The translations under genes were made by a program, and so were the position numbers. Below are positions 6,886-15,252 of a stretch of 64,000 nucleotides of DNA, piece after piece. Under the pieces are notes generated by a model. That model worked only from the letters and a program-made list of their open reading frames with translations. It did no database searches and was not told the origin of the DNA. The stretch covers positions 2,914,001 to 2,978,000 of the forward strand of contig NZ_CP171225.1 of NCBI RefSeq assembly GCF_043226085.1, read 5' to 3'. Positions within the stretch are counted from its first letter, which is position 1; each line of letters begins with the position of its first letter. The stretch is from Amaricoccus sp003258405. Its GTDB lineage: Bacteria; Pseudomonadota; Alphaproteobacteria; Rhodobacterales; Rhodobacteraceae.

Positions 6886-8268
6886 TCAGGTCAGAAGCGC
6901 GGCGGCAAGTCCGAGAAAGGCAAAGAAGCCGAAGACGTCCGTGATTGTCGTGACAAAGGTGCCCGAGGCCAGCGCGGGATCGGCCCCCGCCTTTTCGAGC
7001 GCGAGCGGGATGAGCACCCCGGCGAAGGCCGCCACCACCATGTTGCCCACCATCGCGGTGGCGATGACGATTCCCAGCAGCAAATCCGCGAAATAGAGCC
7101 CGCTCAATACCCCGATCAGGATCGCGAACCCCACCCCGTTAATGAGCCCCACCAGCCCCTCGCGGCCGACGAAGCGGCCGACGTTCTTTGCCGTCAGGCT
7201 GCGGGTCGCAAGGGCGCGCACCGCGACGGTGAGGGTCTGGGTGCCGGCATTGCCGCCCATGGAGGCAACGATCGGCATCAGAACCGCGAGCGCCACGATC
7301 GCCTCGATGGTGCTGGTAAAGAGCGAAATCACGGCGGAGGCAAGAATGGCGGTCAGAAGGTTCACCGACAGCCAGATGAACCGGCCCTTGGCAATTTCCG
7401 CGACTCCGTCGGAAAGCTCCTCGTCGCCGACGCCGGCGAGCAGGCGCATGTCCTCTTCGGCCTCGTCTTCCAGAACTTCCATCGCGTCGTCGATGGTGAT
7501 GACCCCGACGAGCCGCCCGCCGCTTTCGACGACGGGGGCGGATATCAGGTGGTATTTGTTGAAGTCGTAGGCCACGTCCTCCTGCGGCTGATCGACGCGG
7601 AAGATGCGGAAGTCGTCGTGCATGATCTCGCGCAGCGGCGTGCGGCGCGACGATCCCATGAGACGGCCGAGCGAGACGATGCCGATCGGATGCATGCCCG
7701 CGTCGACAATGATGAGGTCGTAGAAGCTGTCGGGCAGCCATTCCTCGGCGCGCATGAAGTCGATCGCGTCGCCCACCGTCCAGTGTTGCGGCGCGGCGAC
7801 GACCTCGCGCTGCATGAGGCGGCCGGCGGAGTATTCGTCATGCTGAAGGAGCTGTTCGACGGCGACGCGGTCGGCGTCGTCGAGGGCGCGCAGGATCCGC
7901 TCCTTCTGCGGCTCCTCCATGTCCTCGGTGAGGTAGACGATGTCGTCGGTCTCAAGGTCCTGGACGGCGGCGGCAAGCACCTCGTCGGGCAGTTCGGCGA
8001 CGATCTCGTCGCGCACGCCTTCCTCGAGTTCGGACAGGGTCGCCCCGTCGAGCTCCACGCCCCAGAGCGCGATGAGAGCACGGCGCTCGTTCCGCCCGAG
8101 CTGTTCGAGCAGATCGGCGACATCGGCTTCGTGCAACGGTTCGAGAAGTTCGAGCAGCCGTTCCTTGTCTCCGGCCTCGACGGCGGCAAGAATGGCTTCG
8201 ACCAGTTCCGTGGTGACAGGGTTGTCGTGCTGGACGGTTTCGGCCGCTTCTGTCGTCGCCTCTTCCAT
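6886..8268 (-). CDS. mgtE: Magnesium transporter MgtE
   Basis: The 460-residue product has the three MgtE parts. The N-terminal helical domain contains LLELLEPLHEADVADLLEQL. Two CBS domains follow (about residues 135-260; RTPLREIMHDDFRIFRVDQP lies there). The C-terminal membrane domain has five helices and carries MPIVASMGGNAGTQTLTVAVRAL, the conserved pore segment. MgtE is an inner-membrane Mg2+ channel gated by cytosolic Mg2+ through the first two domains. The start at 8268 was chosen for the AGGGG upstream and the family N-terminus. Divergent from alr. Confidence 0.95.
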   Translation of the reverse strand: MEEATTEAAETVQHDNPVTTELVEAILAAVEAGDKERLLELLEPLHEADVADLLEQLGRNERRALIALWGVELDGATLSELEEGVRDEIVAELPDEVLAAAVQDLETDDIVYLTEDMEEPQKERILRALDDADRVAVEQLLQHDEYSAGRLMQREVVAAPQHWTVGDAIDFMRAEEWLPDSFYDLIIVDAGMHPIGIVSLGRLMGSSRRTPLREIMHDDFRIFRVDQPQEDVAYDFNKYHLISAPVVESGGRLVGVITIDDAMEVLEDEAEEDMRLLAGVGDEELSDGVAEIAKGRFIWLSVNLLTAILASAVISLFTSTIEAIVALAVLMPIVASMGGNAGTQTLTVAVRALATRSLTAKNVGRFVGREGLVGLINGVGFAILIGVLSGLYFADLLLGIVIATAMVGNMVVAAFAGVLIPLALEKAGADPALASGTFVTTITDVFGFFAFLGLAAALLT

Positions 8269-8437
8269 GCATTGCCCCTCTGCCGGCTGGACGTTTCGGT
8301 TCGGGGCAGAACATACACACTCGCCCCCCGGTGAAAAGCACTGCTTCGACATCCGCGAAAGCGTGAGGAATCCGCTATTGACCCCGGCGCCTGGAAGTTG
8401 CCCGTTGGGGGAACCATCCCGACCGAAGGAGTCCGAC

Positions 8438-9505
8438 ATGGCCAGAGCCCGGCTCAGCATTGATCTCGACGCGATCAACGAGAACTGGCGCGCCCTCGAT
8501 GCGCGCTCTGGTCCGGAGGTGGAGACGGCTGCGGTGCTGAAAGCGGATGCCTACGGGCTCGGCATTACCCGTGTGGCGCCCGCGCTTGCGGCGGCCGGAG
8601 TACGGACATTCTTCGTTGCGCTTGCGGAGGAGGGGGCGGAGCTGCGCGAGGTGCTTGGCCTGGAGGCCGAGATCTTTGTGCTGTCCGGCCTGATGCCGGG
8701 CGATGCCGCGCTCTGCCGCGAGTTTGTGCTGGCGCCCTGCCTCAACAGTGTCGAACAGATCAAGGAATTCGCCGCGGCACTCTCCGGCGGTCCCTGCGCC
8801 GTGCAGATCGACAGCGGCATGAACCGGCTCGGGCTGGAGCCAGCCGATTTCATCGCGCGGTCGCCCGAGATCGCCGGGTTCGCGCCCCGTCTCGTGCTGA
8901 GCCACCTTGCCTGTTCCGATCTTCCCGCGCACCCGCTCAATACCGAGCAGATGCGCGTGTTCGGTGCCGCAACCGCCGCGCTGGCGGGCACGCGCCGCTC
9001 TCTTGCCGCCACCGGAGGGATCCTGCTCGGGGGCGATTATCACTATGACCTCGTCCGGCCGGGCATCGGCCTGTTCGGCGGGCTGCCCTTCCTCGAGGCC
9101 GGTCCGGTCGTCAGTCTCGCCCTGCCGGTCATCCAGGTGCGCGATGTCATGCCCGGCGAGGTGGTCGGTTATGGCGCGCACTGGATGGCGCCCGTGCCGA
9201 GCCGGGTCGCCACCGTCGCGGCTGGCTATGCCGACGGGCTCATTCGCGCGATCGGCAACGGCAATGTGCATCTCTATGCCGGCAAGACCGCCTGTCCGAT
9301 GATCGGGCGGGTCTCGATGGATCTCATCACCGTCGATGTGAGCGCGCTTGATGAGGTGCCGGACCATCTCGAGATCCTCAATGGCCATCAGGGGATAGAC
9401 GATCTGGCGCAGGCCGCGGGCACCATCGGCTACGAATTCCTGACCTCTCTTGGCGACAGATATGAACGCGCCTACAAGGGGGGCGCTCTGCAGTCAGCCA
9501 CATAG
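8438..9505 (+). CDS. alr: Alanine racemase
   Basis: The 355-residue protein has the fold-type III PLP barrel with Lys35 in AVLKADAYGLG, and the C-terminal active-site Tyr region VVGYGAHWMAP. It makes D-alanine for peptidoglycan. The ATG follows AAGGAG. The reading frame extends far upstream, but only this start gives the family N-terminus (ARLSIDLDAINENW). It sits 1 nt before mlaE and probably begins the alr-mlaE-mlaF-radA-cvpA transcript. Confidence 0.95.
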   Translation: MARARLSIDLDAINENWRALDARSGPEVETAAVLKADAYGLGITRVAPALAAAGVRTFFVALAEEGAELREVLGLEAEIFVLSGLMPGDAALCREFVLAPCLNSVEQIKEFAAALSGGPCAVQIDSGMNRLGLEPADFIARSPEIAGFAPRLVLSHLACSDLPAHPLNTEQMRVFGAATAALAGTRRSLAATGGILLGGDYHYDLVRPGIGLFGGLPFLEAGPVVSLALPVIQVRDVMPGEVVGYGAHWMAPVPSRVATVAAGYADGLIRAIGNGNVHLYAGKTACPMIGRVSMDLITVDVSALDEVPDHLEILNGHQGIDDLAQAAGTIGYEFLTSLGDRYERAYKGGALQSAT

Positions 9506-9506
9506 C

Positions 9507-10304
9507 ATGAGGCGCATGTTCCTGCCCCGTTTCCTCGCCCTCTTTCTCGCCTCGATCGGCCGTTCGGCGATTGGCCTGCTGCGCGGGGCCGGACGGCTCA
9601 CGCTGTTCGCGCTCGAGACGGTTTCGCATCTCTTCCGGCCGCCCTGGTATCCGGTCGAGATCGGCCAGCAACTGCTCAGGATCGGGTATTTCTCGCTGCC
9701 GGTGGTCGGGCTGACCGCACTGTTCACGGGCGGGGCGCTCGCGCTGCAGATCTATGCCGGCGGGGCGCGGTTCAATGCCGAAACGGTGGTGCCCTCGATC
9801 GTTGCCATCGGCATCGTGCGCGAGCTCGGCCCCGTGCTGGGCGGGCTCATGGTCGCGGGTCGGGTTTCCTCGTCGATCGCGGCCGAAATCGGCACCATGC
9901 GGGTGACCGAGCAGATCGACGCGCTGACCACGCTCTCGACCAATCCGATGAAATATCTCGTGCTGCCGCGCGTGCTGGCCGCGACGCTCACCATGCCGCT
10001 GCTGGTGGCGATCAGCGACGTGGTGGGGGTCTTTGGCGGCTTTCTCGTCGGTGTCGAGCGGCTGGGTTTCAACCCGGCGGCCTATATCCGCAACACGGTC
10101 GATTTCCTCGAGCCGTCCGACATCATCTCGAGCCTGGTGAAGGCGGCGGTCTTCGGTTTCGTGCTGGCGCTGATGGGCTGTTTCCATGGCTACCATTCAG
10201 GCCGGGGCGCGCAGGGCGTGGGGCAGGCGACGACCAATGCGGTGGTCTCGGCCTCGATCCTCATCCTCGCAGCGAACTACCTGCTCACCGAGGCCTTCTT
10301 CTGA
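9507..10304 (+). CDS. mlaE: MlaE-family ABC transporter permease
   Basis: The 265-residue membrane protein carries the MlaE/YrbE permease signature: GGALALQIYAGGARF, the central IVRELGPVLGGLMVAGRVSSSIAAEIG, then MRVTEQIDAL. About five to six hydrophobic segments are visible. It belongs to the system that moves phospholipids between the outer and inner membranes. The gene starts 2 nt after the alr stop and overlaps mlaF by TGATG. The MCE substrate-binding gene mlaD that usually follows mlaF is absent here. Confidence 0.93.
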   Translation: MRRMFLPRFLALFLASIGRSAIGLLRGAGRLTLFALETVSHLFRPPWYPVEIGQQLLRIGYFSLPVVGLTALFTGGALALQIYAGGARFNAETVVPSIVAIGIVRELGPVLGGLMVAGRVSSSIAAEIGTMRVTEQIDALTTLSTNPMKYLVLPRVLAATLTMPLLVAISDVVGVFGGFLVGVERLGFNPAAYIRNTVDFLEPSDIISSLVKAAVFGFVLALMGCFHGYHSGRGAQGVGQATTNAVVSASILILAANYLLTEAFF

Positions 10305-11065
10305 TGTCGGCGGCCGCAAAGATCGAGCTCCGTGACGTCTGGAAGAGCTTCGACGGCAAACCTGTGCTGGCCGGCGTCGATCTGAAGGTGATGACGGGCG
10401 AGAGCCTCGTGATCATCGGCGGATCCGGAACGGGCAAATCGGTGACGCTCAAGTGCATCCTCGGCATCCTGCATCACGACCGGGGAGATGTGCTGATCGA
10501 CGGAGTCCCCATCGGGCGGCTCGACCGGCGCGGCTTTCTGCGCCATTTCGGCATGCTCTTTCAGGGGGGCGCGCTCTTCGACAGCCTGACCGTCTGGCAG
10601 AACGTCGCCTTCCGCCGGCGGCACGGGAGAAAGCCGCTCCCGCGCCGCGAGGCCCGCGATCTGGCAATCGAGAAGCTCCGGCGCGTGGGGCTTGGCCCGG
10701 AGACAGCCGATCTCTACCCCGCCGAGCTGTCGGGTGGCATGCAGAAGCGGGTTGGGCTGGCTCGCGCCATTGCGACCGATCCGCAGGTGATCTTCTTCGA
10801 CGAGCCGACTGCTGGGCTCGATCCGATCATGGCGAGCGTCATCAACGACCTGATCCGTGAGCTCGTTTCCGAAATGGGTGCGACGGCGATCACCATCACC
10901 CATGACATGACCACGGTGCGCACGGTTGCCGATCACGTGGCGATGCTCCACGGCGGCAAGGTGCGCTGGGCGGGGTTGGTGGGCGAGATCGATACGGCCG
11001 GCGATCCCTACTTGGACCAGTTCATTCATGGCCGGGCCGAGGGGCCGATCGAGGCGGTGCGGTAA
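10304..11065 (+). CDS. mlaF: MlaF-family ABC transporter ATPase
   Basis: This 253-residue ATPase has Walker A GGSGTGKSVTLK, the signature ELSGGMQKRVGLARAIA (the SGGM form typical of Mla ATPases), Walker B VIFFDEPTAGLDP, and the switch His in ITITHDMTTV. It should energise the MlaE permease encoded just upstream, with which it overlaps by 1 nt. Its stop overlaps the radA start (TAATG), so the operon continues into DNA-repair genes. Confidence 0.95.
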   Translation: MSAAAKIELRDVWKSFDGKPVLAGVDLKVMTGESLVIIGGSGTGKSVTLKCILGILHHDRGDVLIDGVPIGRLDRRGFLRHFGMLFQGGALFDSLTVWQNVAFRRRHGRKPLPRREARDLAIEKLRRVGLGPETADLYPAELSGGMQKRVGLARAIATDPQVIFFDEPTAGLDPIMASVINDLIRELVSEMGATAITITHDMTTVRTVADHVAMLHGGKVRWAGLVGEIDTAGDPYLDQFIHGRAEGPIEAVR

Positions 11066-12435
11066 TGCGCAAGCCTGTCTTTGTCTGCTCCGCCTGCGGC
11101 GCCGTCCACGCGAAATGGGCCGGGCGCTGCGATGCCTGCGGGGCGTGGAACACCATCGCCGAGGATCCGGGGCTTTCCGATGCCGGGCCGAAGGGCAAGA
11201 CGCTCGGGGCAAAGCGTGGGCGCAAGGTGGAGCTGACGGATCTTGCTGTCGAGGATGCGGCGCTGCCGCGGCGCACCAGCGGGCTCGGTGAGCTCGACCG
11301 GGTGCTGGGAGGCGGAATCGTGCCTGCTTCCGCGATCCTGGTCGGCGGCGATCCCGGCATCGGCAAGTCGACGTTGCTGCTGCAGGCGGCGGCGGCCTTC
11401 GCGCGCGCGGGCAACCCGACGATCTATGTCTCGGGCGAGGAGGCCGCGGCGCAGATCCGGATGCGGGCAAGCCGCCTCGAGCTCACCGACGCGCCGCTGA
11501 AGCTCGCGGCCGAAACGAACCTCCGCGACATTCTCACAACGCTTGAGGCCGAGCGGCCCGCGCTCGCGATCATCGATTCGATCCAGACCATGTGGGTCGA
11601 TCACGTCGAGAGCGCGCCGGGGGCGGTGAGCCAGGTGCGGGCGGCGGCCCATGAGCTCGTGACTTTCGCCAAGCGCCGCGGCGTCGCGGTGATCCTCGTG
11701 GGCCATGTCACCAAGGAGGGCCAGATCGCCGGGCCTCGAGTGGTCGAGCACATGGTGGATACGGTGCTCTATTTCGAGGGTGAACGCGGGCACCAGTTCC
11801 GCATCCTGCGCGCCGTGAAGAACCGATTCGGCCCCGCCGACGAGATCGGGGTCTTCGAGATGACCGGGCGGGGCCTTGCGGAAGTGGCGAATCCCTCGGC
11901 GCTTTTTCTTTCCGAGCGGGGGGAGCCGTCGCCGGGGTCTGCGGTCTTTGCGGGCATCGAGGGCACGCGGCCGCTGCTGGCGGAAATCCAGGCGCTGGTT
12001 GCCCCGACCGCGCTCGGCACGGCGCGGCGCAATGTCGTGGGCTGGGACGGGTCGCGGCTCTCGATGCTGCTTGCCGTGCTCGAGGCCCGCTTCGGCATCG
12101 GATTCGCCGATCGGGACGTCTATCTCAATGTGGCGGGCGGCCTCCGGGTCAGTGAACCGGCGGCCGATCTCGCAGTCGCGGCCGCGCTGATCTCCGCACG
12201 GGAGGACGTCGCGCTGCCGCCGAAGACGGTCTATTTCGGCGAAATCAGCCTCTCCGGGGCGCTTCGTCCGCCGGTCCAGGCCGAGGCGCGGCTCCGGGAA
12301 GCTGCCAAGCTCGGCTTTGACGCGGCAGTCACACCCCGCGGCATCCGTGCCACAGCCGGTAACCTTCTCGAGATCGAGATGGTTGCGGATCTCGGCGCAT
12401 TCATAGAGAAGGGGTTCGGGGCGATCGACCGATAG
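11065..12435 (+). CDS. radA: DNA repair protein RadA (Sms)
   Basis: The 456-residue protein has the N-terminal C4 zinc finger (Cys8, Cys11, Cys22, Cys25), a RecA-like domain with Walker A GGDPGIGKSTLL near residue 95, the KNRFG motif near 252, and a Lon-protease-like C-terminal domain. RadA helps branch migration in homologous recombination. Start and stop overlap mlaF upstream; cvpA follows after 11 nt. Confidence 0.97.
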   Translation: MRKPVFVCSACGAVHAKWAGRCDACGAWNTIAEDPGLSDAGPKGKTLGAKRGRKVELTDLAVEDAALPRRTSGLGELDRVLGGGIVPASAILVGGDPGIGKSTLLLQAAAAFARAGNPTIYVSGEEAAAQIRMRASRLELTDAPLKLAAETNLRDILTTLEAERPALAIIDSIQTMWVDHVESAPGAVSQVRAAAHELVTFAKRRGVAVILVGHVTKEGQIAGPRVVEHMVDTVLYFEGERGHQFRILRAVKNRFGPADEIGVFEMTGRGLAEVANPSALFLSERGEPSPGSAVFAGIEGTRPLLAEIQALVAPTALGTARRNVVGWDGSRLSMLLAVLEARFGIGFADRDVYLNVAGGLRVSEPAADLAVAAALISAREDVALPPKTVYFGEISLSGALRPPVQAEARLREAAKLGFDAAVTPRGIRATAGNLLEIEMVADLGAFIEKGFGAIDR

Positions 12436-12446
12436 GATTGGCAGGC

Positions 12447-13001
12447 ATGAATGGGTTTACACTCGTTGACGGCATTGTTCTCGTCGTCGTCGTGCTCTCC
12501 GCGATCCTCGCCTACTCGCGGGGCTTCCTGCGCGAGATGCTGGCGATTGCCGGCTGGGTGATCGCCGCGATCTGCGGATTTTTCTTCGCGCCGGCGGTCG
12601 AGCCGCTCGTGCGCGAGATCCCGGTTCTCAAGGACATCATCGGAACGACCTGCGAACTCAGCATGCTGGCAGCCTTTGCCGCCGTCTTCGCAGTTGCGCT
12701 CGTCATCGTCTCGATCTTCACGCCGCTGCTTTCCGGTGCGGTGCAGAATTCGGCTCTCGGGCCGGTGGATCAGGGTCTCGGCTTCCTCTTCGGTGTCGCG
12801 CGTGGGGTGTTGCTCGTCGTCATCGCGCTTGTGGTCTACGACACGGTGATGGGCGGCGAGGGCGGCATCGCGCAGATCGACAACAGCCGCAGCCGGGTGA
12901 TCCTCTCCAGCATCGAGCAGAAGGTCGCCGCCGCGCTGCCAGAGAATGGCCCCGAGTGGGTCGGGGAGCAGTTCTCGCAGCTCACGCAGAGTTGTAACTG
13001 A
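12447..13001 (+). CDS. cvpA: CvpA-family membrane protein
   Basis: The 184-residue protein has four hydrophobic segments and the family start FTLVDGIVLVVVVLSAILAYSRG, with GFLREMLAIAGWV following. CvpA is linked to colicin V production and envelope stress resistance; its biochemical role is unclear. It lies upstream of purF, as in many proteobacteria. The ATG at 12447 has AGGA upstream; a TTG 9 nt earlier is possible. Confidence 0.9.
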   Translation: MNGFTLVDGIVLVVVVLSAILAYSRGFLREMLAIAGWVIAAICGFFFAPAVEPLVREIPVLKDIIGTTCELSMLAAFAAVFAVALVIVSIFTPLLSGAVQNSALGPVDQGLGFLFGVARGVLLVVIALVVYDTVMGGEGGIAQIDNSRSRVILSSIEQKVAAALPENGPEWVGEQFSQLTQSCN

Positions 13002-13020
13002 CCGGACACATGACAGACCC

Positions 13021-13049
13021 GTGACATCCCGGGAGCGGCTGTCTATATA
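13021..13049 (+). promoter_or_regulatory. Putative purF promoter
   Basis: GTGACA (13021-13026) and TATATA (13044-13049) are 17 nt apart and 33 nt upstream of the purF start. This suggests purF is not dependent only on the cvpA transcript. Confidence 0.6.
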
Positions 13050-13081
13050 CCGGGTCGGGCCAGAACAAAGGCGAATCCTGA

Positions 13082-14539
13082 ATGTCTTTTCGCGCCACTC
13101 CCTTTGATGATGACAAGCTCCGCGAGGAATGCGGCGTCTTTGGCGTGATCAACGTCAAGGATGCGGCGAATTTCGTGGCGCTCGGACTTCATGCACTGCA
13201 GCATCGCGGCCAGGAGGCAGGTGGCATAGTCTCCTATGACCCCGTGAGCGACTTCCATTCGGCGCGCCGCTTCGGCTATGTCCGCGACAACTTCACCTCG
13301 GCCAAGCTCATGGAGACGCTGCCGGGGCCGCTCGCGATCGGCCATGTGCGCTATTCGACCGCCGGCTCGAAGGGGCCGGCCCAGCTCCGCGACGTCCAGC
13401 CGCTTTTCGCCGAGTTCGACATGGGCGGTTGCGCCATCGCGCACAACGGCAACCTCACCAATGCTCTTGCGTTGCGGCAGGAGCTCATTGCTCGCGGCTC
13501 GATCTTCCAGTCGAGCTCGGACACCGAGTGCATCATTCATCTCATGGCCCGCTCGATCCAGCGCTCCATCCCAGAGCGGATGAAGGATGCGCTGCGCCGC
13601 GTGGAGGGGGCCTTCTCGATCGTCGCGATGACACGCTCGAAGCTCATCGGCGTGCGCGATCCGCTGGGCGTGCGCCCGCTGATGCTGGGCCGGATCGGTG
13701 ACGGCTGGATCCTTGCCTCCGAGACCTGCGCACTCGATATCATCGGGGCCGAGTTCATCCGCGAGATCGAACCTGGCGAGATGGTGATCTGCACCGACAA
13801 CGGGGTCGAGAGCGCTTTCCCCTTCGGCCGCCAGCGCTCGCGCTTCTGCATTTTCGAGCATGTCTACTTCTCACGCCCGGACAGCGTGGTCGGCGGCCAG
13901 TCGGTCTACGAGACCCGGCGGCGGATCGGCGTCGAGCTTGCGCGCGAGGCGCCGGTCGAGGCCGATCTCGTCTGTCCGATCCCCGACAGCGGCACGCCGG
14001 CCGCAATCGGCTTCAGCCAGGAATCGGGCATTCCCTACGCGATGGGGATCGTGCGCAACCAGTACATGGGCCGCACCTTCATCGAGCCCTCCGAGCAGAT
14101 CCGCAACATGGGGGTGCGGCTCAAGCTCAACGTCAACCGCGCGGTGATCCAGGGCAAGCGCGTCATCCTTGTCGACGACTCGGTCGTGCGCGGCACCACC
14201 AGCCGCAAGATCCGCGAGATGGTGCTCGACGCCGGTGCCGCCGAGGTGCATTTCCGGATCGCCTCGCCGCCCACGGTCTGGCCCTGCTTCTACGGGGTGG
14301 ACACGCCGGAGCGTGAGAAACTCATTGCTGCGAACATGAGCGAAGATCAGATCCGTGACTATCTCGGTGTCGATTCGCTTCGTTTCGTGAGCCTCGACGG
14401 CCTCTACCGCGCCTGTGGCGAGGGAGAGGGCCGCAACAAGGTCCAGCCCCAGTTCTGTGACGCCTGCTTTTCCGGGGACTACCCGGTCCGGCCGGCCGAC
14501 CGGATCGCGTCGGGCTTCCAGCTCAAGGCGACTGCGTGA
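13082..14539 (+). CDS. purF: Amidophosphoribosyltransferase
   Basis: This 485-residue enzyme catalyses the first step of purine synthesis, making phosphoribosylamine from PRPP and glutamine. A 16-residue propeptide precedes Cys17 in EECGVFGVI, the class-II glutaminase nucleophile after processing. The phosphoribosyltransferase domain has the PRPP loop VILVDDSVVRGTTSRKI. Other conserved segments are HNGNLTN and GIPYAMGIVRNQYMGRTFI. Its stop overlaps the GTG start of the next gene. Confidence 0.97.
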   Translation: MSFRATPFDDDKLREECGVFGVINVKDAANFVALGLHALQHRGQEAGGIVSYDPVSDFHSARRFGYVRDNFTSAKLMETLPGPLAIGHVRYSTAGSKGPAQLRDVQPLFAEFDMGGCAIAHNGNLTNALALRQELIARGSIFQSSSDTECIIHLMARSIQRSIPERMKDALRRVEGAFSIVAMTRSKLIGVRDPLGVRPLMLGRIGDGWILASETCALDIIGAEFIREIEPGEMVICTDNGVESAFPFGRQRSRFCIFEHVYFSRPDSVVGGQSVYETRRRIGVELAREAPVEADLVCPIPDSGTPAAIGFSQESGIPYAMGIVRNQYMGRTFIEPSEQIRNMGVRLKLNVNRAVIQGKRVILVDDSVVRGTTSRKIREMVLDAGAAEVHFRIASPPTVWPCFYGVDTPEREKLIAANMSEDQIRDYLGVDSLRFVSLDGLYRACGEGEGRNKVQPQFCDACFSGDYPVRPADRIASGFQLKATA

Positions 14540-15222
14540 CCGACGAAACGACGAACGTGCCTCAGGACGACATGAAACATGCCCTGGTGACGGGGGCGAG
14601 CCGCGGCCTTGGCTATGCGGTCGCGCGCCGTCTGGGCCGGGCCGGCTACCATGTGGTGGCGGTCGCCCGCACTGTCGGTGGTCTTGAGGATCTGGCCGAT
14701 GCGATCGAGGCGGATGGCGGCCCGACGCCGACGCTCGTGCCGCTGTCACTTACCGACGATGGCGGGATGCAGCGGCTCGGCCTCGCCATCTTCGAGCGCT
14801 GGGGCCATCTCGATCTCGTGGTGCATTGCGCGGCGAACGCACCGCCGCTCTCGCCGGCACCGCATATCGGCGAGAAGGACTTCACCCAGGCAGTCGACAT
14901 CAACTTCGGTGGCACCCGCCGGCTGGTGACAATGCTGCAACCGCTGCTGACTGCAAGACCCGGCGGGCGGTTCGTGCACGTGACGGACGACCGAACCGGC
15001 CAGCCGTTCTTCGGGGCCTATGGCGCCACGAAGGCTGCGGCCGAGGCGCTTGTCCGCTCCTGGGCGGAGGAGACGCGGCAGCTTCCGCCGGAGGTGACGC
15101 TGTTCTCGCCCAATCCGATGCCGACCGCATTGCGTCACCGCTTCTATCCCGGCGAGGATACGGCCGCGCTCGCGAGTTGCGACGCCGAGGCCGCCCGTCT
15201 CCTCGAGACGCTCGGCTTCTGA
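14536..15222 (+). CDS. Short-chain dehydrogenase/reductase family protein
   Basis: The 228-residue protein has the NAD(P)-binding TGASRGLGYAVARRL near residue 20, the HCAANAPPL segment, and YGATKAA holding the catalytic Tyr and Lys. The usual catalytic Ser 12-13 residues before the Tyr is replaced: this stretch reads VTDDRTGQPFFGAY, so Thr may substitute or activity may be altered. The GTG start overlaps the purF stop (GTGA). An ATG at 14572 with AGGA upstream is an equally good start and would trim 12 residues. The substrate is unknown. Confidence 0.85.
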   Translation: MTDETTNVPQDDMKHALVTGASRGLGYAVARRLGRAGYHVVAVARTVGGLEDLADAIEADGGPTPTLVPLSLTDDGGMQRLGLAIFERWGHLDLVVHCAANAPPLSPAPHIGEKDFTQAVDINFGGTRRLVTMLQPLLTARPGGRFVHVTDDRTGQPFFGAYGATKAAAEALVRSWAEETRQLPPEVTLFSPNPMPTALRHRFYPGEDTAALASCDAEAARLLETLGF

Positions 15223-15252
15223 GCCGGGCGTCGGCCGGCTTCCCGGCTTGCG

